The notes beneath the pieces were generated by a model. That model made no database searches. It saw only the letters and a program-made list of their open reading frames with translations, and was not told the DNA's origin. From Hymenoscyphus infarciens (lineage: Eukaryota > Ascomycota > Leotiomycetes > Helotiales > Helotiaceae): 64,000 nt of DNA. The stretch is taken from positions 186,001-250,000 of the forward strand of contig LLCB01000023.1 in the NCBI GenBank assembly GCA_001414345.1, written 5' to 3'. Position numbers and translations under genes: made by a program. Of the stretch, positions 56,246-64,000 are shown one piece after another (the stretch's first letter is position 1; every line of letters begins with the position of its first letter).

Positions 56246-58169
56246 TTTTGATGGGGTTGATGATTGTTGTACAAATATTTTGATGGCTTTACCATTCCTC
56301 GAAGCGCTCGGAGTTTGTAAATACTATGTACTTTCAACGATTCTTTCTGCAACGGCTTTACTTTTTGCCAGCGGAATTTGATTTGCATGGCCATTTTCGT
56401 ACTTTGACAGCATTTGTTTTCTTGTTAATCTTTAACCTTTTCTTGTTGCCTGTCGTTTCTACGGTCGTCTAACCTCAAAGAACTCTTTTCCGTACACAAA
56501 TCGCAGTGGTCTGAGAATAATCGTACATGGCCTCGGATAATCAAGACAGTTATGTGAGGCGGCTTAAGTCAATTGTCTCAAGCCTTCTCACATAATAGAT
56601 TTTCAAGGAGGAGGGGGCTGTGTATGATAAGAGACGAAGACTTTATCTTTTGCTTTTACCATTTGCAACGCAGTACCAACCCAAACTTTACACATGAAGC
56701 TCTTTCAGAAAAGATCAATTAAATTTCCGTAAAGTCAGATAGTTCTAATCGCGTTTTTCAGTGAGTCTCATAACTCACCTACCAGTCCGCATTCTACTCA
56801 CCGATGTACCCAGATCTAGCTCTAATTTTGTCCCTTTTATCCTCCAATGTCCCAGAAACGACATGCAAAAGCTGTTTACTTGCCCTCTCGATTGCCATTT
56901 TAATGACTATGAACATTCTTAGCAATTTTGTGTCAAGCTGTTTTTCTTGTCCGTTTGGCGGAGGTGTTGCTCAAAAAGAAACCATCGTCAAAGAGATCAC
57001 AAATACAGTAAATTCAAAAGAAACAAACAATGCAACCCACATTTCATCCCATACTGTGAAAGCACCAAATGGTCTTCTAGTACCTACTGAATTCATCATT
57101 CCCAATTAGGTGGATTCTCGGCACTTCTCAAAAGTGAACTCCCCAGTTACAAGTAAAAGGGCTGAAAACCAAAACTCTTCTAAAAGGTAACTCTGTTCTC
57201 TGGTTGTCGAAAGGGGGGTTCCTGAAACATGTCCACTGTGCTAGAACAACATATTTTGGTAGAATTTTATTGGAACTTGTTCCAGAGGGTTGCTCGATAG
57301 GCTGAAAATTGAAATAGTAACAGTGAAGTGATGAAAAATTGTTTCCTTGGTTAATCCACCAGTTCGGAAGAAGGAAGATGAGCCAATCTAGAAATCTCGA
57401 CTGCACATCTCAAACACACGTGACCTAAATGAAAAAAACTGTAGTCGATAAATTAATCTACTACCTTGCGACTTGCAACAAAATCCCAAAAAGTACACGG
57501 CACGTGAGTGGCAATTCCCGATTCTTCTTCTGAGACTTTGGAGGATAATGGATGTTTAGAAACGAAGCAAATGGTCCGTCAGCGAGAACAAAGCATCAGA
57601 GAGTGTTGAAAGAAGCCTGTCAATAAAATTGGGAAGCCTCTTCCAAGAAACTCCGAGTTTCTGAGACAAAATTTTACCCGCTGTGCACTCAAAACAGGAC
57701 TCTTGAATCAAGTGACTAGGAGAAATAAGCATATAAAAACACGCAGTCAACGAGATTTTAGAAAATGGAACCGAGTGATAAAATAGAATCAGATTCCACT
57801 GTATTACCTGGAGTAAAGCGTTCCCAAATTCCTCAAGTAATAAATCTGTACAAAAAGTCAAGTTGAGCTGACGGTACTGCCCGTCGAAGTTAATGAAAAA
57901 GGGAAAACTGGACTATCCCATAGTCATGATATACTGGGTTTTTGCTTGAAGCTTCTGAGAACATTCTTTTGGTCAGACGAAAAAGGGATGGGAGTACGTT
58001 CCTAAAAAGTGGCAATCGCGGTTAGGGGGCTCCTGCCCATTAAAGTTCAAGGTGTGCTCACCTCAGGCTTTACTTCCATCCCTGTCAACTGTCAACTCCT
58101 TCACAACGAAGACAGCATGGTGCTTATAGACACGACATGACCATCGATGACTGCGATTGATCAGGAGTG
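56246..58169. other. Intergenic, nothing recognised over 1.9 kb
   Basis: Short ORFs on both strands show no family resemblance. No repeats with clear periodicity were seen. Confidence 0.45.
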
Positions 58170-59629
58170 ATGGCTGAAGTGATTGCTGCTCTTGGTGTTG
58201 CGGCTTCAGTCGCCCAGCTAGCAGGTCACGGGTTCAAACTGAGCATCAAGCTGTTCTCGTACAGTCAAGCCGTCCCACAAGCCGATGCAGCCATCCAAGG
58301 AACCTCAAATGATGTATCTCTCACTTCAACCGTTCTCCAGGAGCTCTGCGGAATCCTCAAATAAGATGAAGCCCATATAGTTTCTCCATCAGCAGTTGAG
58401 GCAACTCAACAAACTGTAAAGGAATGTCTCCAAATTTTCGAACAACTGAGTGAAGCCTTGGACAAGAGCCTGGGAACTTTATGTGTTTCCGAAAAAGGAA
58501 AAGCAAAGAAGGGGAGAGTCGCACTGGAGAAATTGAAGTGGCCATTTAAACAGCCGAAGATGGAGCTTTTGAGGTCGAACTTGGACCGGTTGAAGGCTTC
58601 TTTGACGCTCATGCTCCAACTATTGAGTTATGCTAGGTCTATTCCTAGTCGGTGAGTACCTCTCGATTTCTGATTGTCCCAGTTGAGTTCAAATATTGAC
58701 ATGATGCAGGAAGGAAAGGGAGTCATCTTTTGAGTACCAAAAGCACCTTATCGAGAGTCTCGCACGCTCTGAACGGGCGACAAGACGCAAGTACTACGAA
58801 CTCCAAATGGCCATTAAGTGCAAGGGCACCGATGAAGATTTTGACATTGTTATCAGTACTTCTAGTGTCACCCCAACAAGGGGTCGCGATTTGGAAACAA
58901 CGGAAAATAATTCCTCTGAGTTGAAACCCGAAATCCGCATTGAGGAGCTTTTACTCTGCTTTCAGCTTCTCAATGAGCTTGTTAGATCACGCATGGTAAT
59001 TTCCAAAGGACACTGATGGTTCTCCTACTATCTACAAGGAGTTTAACTCTCACCTCGAGAAGCTCAACCAGACTGAATTACAAGGATTAAAAAAAGAACC
59101 CGGTGATACTTCAATATTTATGAAGGTAGCCGCCGCCAGAAATGTCCAGATTCGGTTGGGCGAGTTGGCAAATACTTCTGGGTCTGTGACAGAGACAAAG
59201 AGGGCAGCCATCAGTACGAATGGTCAAATCGAGCAGCCAAAGCTTTCCGTAATATTTTATGCACTTGACGAAAGTCATAGCTCGGGAAGAATTGGAGAGC
59301 CCACCAGTGATGACCTTTTCTTTTCCATGGTTGAACGACCACAAGATGATCGCCTGAGACGGATACGAAGCTCTGCTGACGACCCACCTCGCAAGAGGTT
59401 GTGGCATCGTGTGCTGAAAAACATAACTCGGAAAAATACTCCAAGCCATAACACGAGCCCATCACCTGACCAATTCCCTGTTTTAGCACTCAAGAGACGT
59501 GAGAGTCTTCCCTCTGAAGAGGAAGATGAAGACGAAGATATGACGGAAAGCATTTTTCAAAATCTCCTATCTGAGTGGACAAACCTGCCCTCGCAGGAGC
59601 AAGATTCGATGATGCAAGCCCCGGAATAG
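58170..59629 (+). pseudogene. STAND-type fungal N-terminal-domain protein with one internal stop
   Basis: Three exons (58170-58651, 58710-58995, 59039-59629) would form a 453-codon frame, all in phase, broken only by a TAA at 58362-58364. The start MAEVIAALGVAASVAQLAGH is the signature of the N-terminal domain found on fungal STAND/NLR-like and related proteins. It continues as a helical region (TSTVLQELCGILK * DEAHIVS) through NLDRLKASLTLMLQLLSYAR. No NACHT/NB-ARC or repeat domain follows; the C-terminal half is variable with an acidic patch (SLPSEEEDEDEDMTES). Family logic suggests Gln at the stop, so CAA to TAA is likely. The last intron is 43 bp with a ctgat branch-like motif. It is either a recent pseudogene or an allele with a single nonsense change. 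Confidence 0.65.
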
Positions 59630-59897
59630 CGCCCATGAACATTCACCTATCCCCACCAAGATATCCTTTTAGGACTCGAAGAGTATAATGGTACTGTATT
59701 CCCATAAACAATGAAATCCTACCTTGGGCTTTCATCAATACTCAGGTCGTTGTAGATTTCTTTATTGGTCTACACAACAATACAAAAACCTCCACAAAAC
59801 CAATAAAGAACCCCTACAAAACAATAAAGCCTCACTCAACATTTAAACCACCATCCCATCCCACAAAACCCCATCATACCAACCCCATAACTCCAAC

Positions 59898-60152
59898 ATG
59901 ACATCTCAATACTCCACCCAACAAACCTTGTCCTTCGAAGAGCCTTCCCAAAAGGAAGAACCTAAGAAGGACAACATCAAGCTCCCCAATCTTCCTCAAG
60001 AGCCACCTCGCGCTACTTGTGCACCAAGTGGGCATGGGAAGTTGACTCGAGCGACTAGTCGGAAAGCTCCAAGATTGGAGGCTTTGGATGGTCCGTTTAA
60101 GCTTGAACGGAGGGAGGAGAGGAGACTTCCCCCGAAGAAGGAGAGTAAGTAA
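59898..60152 (+). CDS. Short hypothetical protein
   Basis: An 84-codon frame starting MTSQYSTQQTLSFEEPSQKE, Lys/Glu/Pro-rich, ending LPPKKESK. An A/C-rich leader precedes the ATG as in many fungal genes. A donor-like GTAAGTAAGT overlaps the stop, so the gene may continue into another exon that was not located. No family recognised; predicted to be disordered. Confidence 0.35.
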   Translation: MTSQYSTQQTLSFEEPSQKEEPKKDNIKLPNLPQEPPRATCAPSGHGKLTRATSRKAPRLEALDGPFKLERREERRLPPKKESK

Positions 60153-61083
60153 GTGATGGCTGATGATTGACTTTGAGTGAAGTCTTTAAAGGTAAGAGTG
60201 TGTTCCCCCTCCCCCTTTGGACTACATGTCCTAAACAATTAAAATATTTACCCTGATGTTTGCTAGTTTTAATACCCCTTTGTGATATAACGTGACTTGA
60301 TCTTAACTACTTATACTGGTGCATCGTTTCATATGGCGAAAAGGTGACCTCCACCTGCAGTAAATATCAGCGAACTGAGTTTGTTTCAATGGTCCCGTAA
60401 CCATTACCCTACTTTTTTACAGTGTCGCATTGAAACTGGGATTGACTATAGATAGACCATTTATTAGATAAAGGAAAGTTATTGACGAAAAGCGAACCAC
60501 GTAAATCACATGAGAATTTGTTTCACAAAAAAGACAATGAGTTTTGAAAGATTGCATATTCATTAACCCCAAAGATCTCTACCCAGACTCTTCTTGACCA
60601 CAAAAGGTCCCTTCAATCTACCACCCAAAATTCCATGCAGTCATTATAAAAATCCCCAACCAACATCCCATCCATATACAAATCATCACCTTCATCATTT
60701 TCAAGTTCCCAACACACCACACACCTCTTGTCATGGAGGGAAAACAGGTTTTCAAGAAAGTAAAAAAGGCGTTATCCCCAATGTCTGTCCAACTCCGTTC
60801 CCAAATGCAAATAGTGATGTCCCTTGTATACACAATAAAAATCGATCATCCTCGTGCGTCGATGTACAAATTTATGCTTTTCTTTTGTCGTCGCTCATCC
60901 CCAATTTTCGATGAAGGGTGAGAAAATCGTTGTCGTATGCTGCGTACTTTCCAACCCAAATCCACCAATAATGCACGCTGTAAAAAGGTGTGACAAATTC
61001 GTTCTCTCCTCAAATAAAACTCCGCTCAATCGAAGGGTGGTGTATAAACAAATTATCGAATATTGTCGTGGAAGGAAGTTTGT
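60153..61083. other. Intergenic, nothing recognised
   Basis: Region up to the 3' end of FIG1. A plus-strand ORF entering from 60854 is antisense to FIG1 and is considered a shadow. Confidence 0.45.
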
Positions 61084-62061
61084 TTATCCAAATGTCTCGG
61101 CCAGAACTCTGATACTTAATATCATAACCAGTAATCCGATAGTGACCACGATCAACAGTGCGAATCCGAACCAACCAAGCACCATAGCGGTGGTTCCTAC
61201 ACCACTCTTGACACTGCCGTTTCCGAGATCTTGTGCAATGATGGAGGCGGCGACTGAGGCGGTATGTTGCCAGAGAACGGAGACGAGAACGAAGATTGAG
61301 GCGATGAAGATGATTGCTAGGGCGATTTGGGAGACGGGGCGGGAGGGGAAGGGCTTGACTTCTCGTTCGGAGCCGTGGGCGTCTTCTTCTTCGTGCCAGC
61401 CGGGGAAGGTGGCGAGGAGGAGGAGGCAGATAAATGCGAAGATAATCGCGATGATGCTGGGTTTGTGTTAGTGGAGTCCCATAAGGTCGTGATGTGGGAG
61501 GCTTACATTAGGTATGGGAACACGATCATATCCTTGAACTGACTTGCCAGCCAGATCAAATTCAATGGGTCGTCTGCCACTGTGACTTCGTTTGCTAGCG
61601 CCGTAGCATTGTTACTGCAGAGCCATGATCCTCCATCTGGATTGATGCAGATGCCGAAGTATCCGACTCTTGCTGCTAGTCTTGCATTTCCAACCACCGT
61701 CGCTATCGCATTGTGTACGTTGAAATCGGCCTGTGCTGTCGACGGCACCGCGGGATAGGACTGATAATACAGTGAAATGAGGAAGATGTCCGGTATTAAC
61801 GGCGAAGACGAAGAACACCCTGCTAATAAAAGTGCTGCACCAAAACATTAGCTTGGAATTCCAGGAATGCTTCCAGGAGGGTAGGGTCGGCCTTACACAG
61901 TAATATGATAGCAATCGCTATCAAGATCATCAACACATGATGGTATCCGAGAAACGGTATCAGCCCTAAACACAATGTATTAGCCACCACGTTTTCTCCA
62001 TTCCAACATTCCTCGGTTGGGGCAACGTACTCATCCACCCGACTTGAAATCTTTGAGCCAT
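61084..62061 (-). CDS. FIG1: FIG1-type Ca2+ regulator / mating membrane protein
   Basis: Four exons (62031-62061, 61897-61965, 61507-61834, 61084-61456) give 266 aa. Splicing rebuilds a four-span claudin-like membrane protein. Segment 1 is GYHHVLMILIAIAIILLSLL. The extracellular loop has GYFGICINPDGGSWLCSNNA with two Cys and Gly/Trp positions typical of Fig1. Then come IIIAIIFAFICLLLLATFPG, SQIALAIIFIASIFVLVSVL and a last span (VLGWFGFALLIVVTIGLLVM). In yeast Fig1 supports the low-affinity Ca2+ influx system and membrane fusion during mating; filamentous fungi use it in mating, conidiation and growth. All four exon joins use standard donors and acceptors, with phases matching. Confidence 0.85.
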
Positions 62062-63476
62062 CTCGATTTATTTCCTCCTGTGTATGAACTGCGAGTCTGC
62101 CACTCCCGTCCTCCTTTTTCGGAGCGACGTTGGAGTCGCAGTGTTGTGGAATGCAGCAGGGCTGGTTCGAGGAATGCTCGACGAGTTCGATCGAGTTGGA
62201 TTGCAGATAATTGATTTCGATGCGATATGAATTGATTGATCGTCGAAGAAGAGATTCCCTTGAAGTATTCAGAAGAGTATGTTAGAAACCCAAACGAATG
62301 ATTAGCAGCAAAGGATTGGGGTAGGGAGGGAGAGGGTATGTTCGTAGCAGAAGAATTCTTTGTATGAATTGTAAAAAGTTTCCTTTCCAGCTCAAGTTTT
62401 CCTGCCTGCGAAGTATAGGGTATTTGCGGTGGTGGGTAAAGAATTTGAGGTGGTTGGTTTTCCAGCCTTCCGCATTTTTGCATGCCGCTTGTTTACTAGC
62501 GAAGACCACAGCAACCGCCGTTGCTGCCGCCCCAAGATGCAGCCAACCGAGTGTGTTAGCGTGGCGATTCAGGGGGCTGGGAACCTTAATTTCGGTTTTG
62601 CGCCTCTTCTGGATCTGCAAACTCGGTGCTTCACTTGGGAATCGGGATGACGTCGCGATAGAAATCCGGTATTCTTCATCACCGCTATTTCTCCATTGTC
62701 CATTGTTCTGATTGTTCAAGATTTCATAAATCGATGCATTTACATGGTCGATTTTTTGTACATTTTCGAGTCTAGTATGCAGGAAGAGAGGAATTTAAAT
62801 TCAGATCAAGACTCACTTCATTTGCTACACAATTGTCAGAGAGAGAAAAATGAGTAAATTTCTCCTGATAGTCTTCTCCAAGTATCTTTTCCGACTTGGG
62901 GGCTAAAAATGAATTTTCGAGTAAGCTAGAAATTTATAGCTTACTTAAGGATGGTCGAGTAAGCTATACAAATGTTTGAGGGTTGAAAATGATGTGACGA
63001 GTAAGCCAGAGATTGTAGCTTACTCGATGAACGTCAAGTAACCTACGAGTAAAACGAGCATATTTGGGGGCCAAAACCAAGAGCGCGAGTAAGCCATCAA
63101 TTGACCAGTAAACCACTGTTAAGTTGCAGGTAAGCCATCAACTTGGACGTACGCAAATAAGCTGGTAAGTTGCGAATAAGCTATGAGTTTGCTAGTAAGC
63201 TATGAATTTGCGGGTAAGCAATTAACTTCCAGGTGAGCTATCAACGTCCAGGTGAGCTGGCAACTTTCGGGTAAGCTGGTAAGCTGCAAGTAATTTGAGA
63301 AAGCCGGTAAACTCCGGAGTAAATTATTACAATTGTTTACTATGTAAAGAAGTATAAACTATAAAATACACATCGCTCATTGACTTTTCAACATCCGAGC
63401 TCAGACCTTACAATTCATTACTTCGTATTTCATAAACTACCTCTCTCTATCTACAAAGTCCGATACTAATCCAACC
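62062..63476. other. Intergenic between FIG1 and SLD2, with a degenerate minisatellite
   Basis: Minus-strand ORFs at 62031-62719 overlap the presumed FIG1 leader and are not recognisable. The right part is a GTAAGC minisatellite, listed separately. Confidence 0.5.
62890..63320. repeat. Degenerate GTAAGC minisatellite, right copy
   Basis: Roughly 18 units of about 19-22 bp with a core agtaagcya, for example gagtaagccatcaattgacc, aggtaagccatcaacttgg and gggtaagctggtaagctgc, plus two inverted units (agcttact). It contains gggggccaaaacc, the same companion word as in the 4.4 kb copy. Confidence 0.75.
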
Positions 63477-64000
63477 CTACTTCTTCCTCCTAAACCGACT
63501 ATTATGTGCCGCACCCCCTTTCGCCCCCGAATTTCGTAGCTTGAGCCTCTTGAAATTCTGATGTGCGGCAGCACTAACCTTCCTGGCCACACTCTTAGTC
63601 TTCCCATCCTTCCCCATAACCTTCCTTTTCTTCTGCTCCGGTCGCCTATACCTCGTTCCTCCCTCAGAAGCCGTGTATTCAGATTGCGAGTCATCTGAAG
63701 CAAAATTCCTTGCTGAGTCCGCGAAGCCTGCTTGTTCCTCTTCTTCTGCGTCTGCGTTTTGAGTTTCGGGGATGACCTCCGTGTCGCAGCCTGCTAATTC
63801 GTCGTCGCTGTCGAAGTCGGCGGGTGCTTTGGTGGTTGTGGAAGGCTTGGTGCGTGTAGGCTTCATTTTTACGCGTCTGGTTGTGCGTTTTTGCCCTTTC
63901 TTTTTGTAGACTTTGAGGGGTTTGCCGTCTCGGTCTAGGTTCGTGGTGTCTTCTTCGGGATTGGAATCGAATTGTGCTTCGTCGTCGAAACCTCCTAGCG
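63477..64000 (-). CDS. SLD2: SLD2/DRC1 DNA replication regulator, 3' part (5' end outside window)
   Basis: The open frame runs from the right window edge to a stop at 63477-63479, so only the C-terminal ~174 residues are visible. Near the edge it reads DGKPLKVYKKKGQKRTTRRV, followed by KMKPTRTKP. This is the conserved basic block of fungal Sld2 (K-K-K/L-x-K-R-x-T-R-R-V/x-M-x-P). The rest is acidic then Arg/Lys-rich (AHQNFKRLKLRNSG, ending RFRRKK). Sld2, once phosphorylated by CDK, joins Dpb11 and Sld3 to load the replicative helicase. The phospho-regulated N-terminal part lies outside this window and cannot be judged. Confidence 0.75.
   Translation of the reverse strand, partial: LGGFDDEAQFDSNPEEDTTNLDRDGKPLKVYKKKGQKRTTRRVKMKPTRTKPSTTTKAPADFDSDDELAGCDTEVIPETQNADAEEEEQAGFADSARNFASDDSQSEYTASEGGTRYRRPEQKKRKVMGKDGKTKSVARKVSAAAHQNFKRLKLRNSGAKGGAAHNSRFRRKK

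Noticed and set aside
58996..59016. Apparent frameshift in the STAND-type gene
   Set aside because: A 43-bp intron with donor, branch-like and acceptor signals restores the frame, so only the TAA at 58362 counts as a lesion.
60854..61471. A 205-codon plus-strand ORF
   Set aside because: Mostly antisense to exon 4 of the FIG1 gene, which is well supported by membrane segments and splice phases.
62282..62719. A 145-codon minus-strand ORF upstream of FIG1
   Set aside because: No family resemblance; overlaps the probable FIG1 leader and another open frame on the same strand.

Overview
This is a gene-dense window of a filamentous ascomycete (Pezizomycotina) nuclear genome. The genes carry short introns (about 43-90 bp, one of 287 bp), with GTAAGT/GTGAGT donors and TAG/CAG acceptors. 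The gene set is typical of such fungi: DIM-2-type DNA methyltransferase, phosphoketolase/acetate kinase, GPI10, FIG1, a 2EXR-domain protein and a STAND N-terminal-type protein. The mix is compatible with Leotiomycetes, but that placement is inference. I rebuilt exon structures by hand from splice signals, reading phase and family resemblance; spliced lengths were checked to be multiples of three.

Left part (1-31 kb): a VanZ-like membrane protein; a mitochondrial GGQ release-factor-like protein whose 3' end is followed by tandem copies of its last exon; UTP21 (small-subunit processome); a NAB3-like RNA-binding protein; a LETM1-type mitochondrial protein; a head-to-head acetate kinase / phosphoketolase pair forming a phosphoketolase-acetate route; a 2EXR protein; an intron-containing tRNA-Val(AAC); a broken acidic ORF; a FAD/berberine-bridge oxidoreductase pseudogene; a divergent prefoldin-6 / VPS4 pair; and NOP56.

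Middle (31-48 kb): a NYN-domain protein, ornithine aminotransferase, GPI10 mannosyltransferase, an intergenic region with two complete copies of a small inverted-repeat element, then DIM-2. DIM-2 is followed directly by a ~3.5 kb AT-rich, ORF-poor island that looks RIP-degraded, ending at a 64-bp tandem duplication. Further copies of the small element lie near 4.7, 30.9 and 35.7 kb.

Right part (48-64 kb): about 3.6 kb with no convincing gene, a DUF3602-like small protein, a divergent MTF2-like / CMR1 pair, a gene-poor 1.9 kb, a STAND-type N-terminal-domain gene intact except for one in-frame TAA, a short uncertain ORF, a four-exon FIG1 gene, a degenerate GTAAGC minisatellite also seen at 4.4 kb, and the 3' part of SLD2 running off the right edge. 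Most intact genes are housekeeping: ribosome biogenesis (UTP21, NOP56), RNA termination (NAB3), protein sorting and folding (VPS4, prefoldin), replication and repair (SLD2, CMR1), and mitochondrial expression (release factor, LETM1, MTF2). The accessory signal lies in the repeats, the pseudogenes and the AT-rich island.
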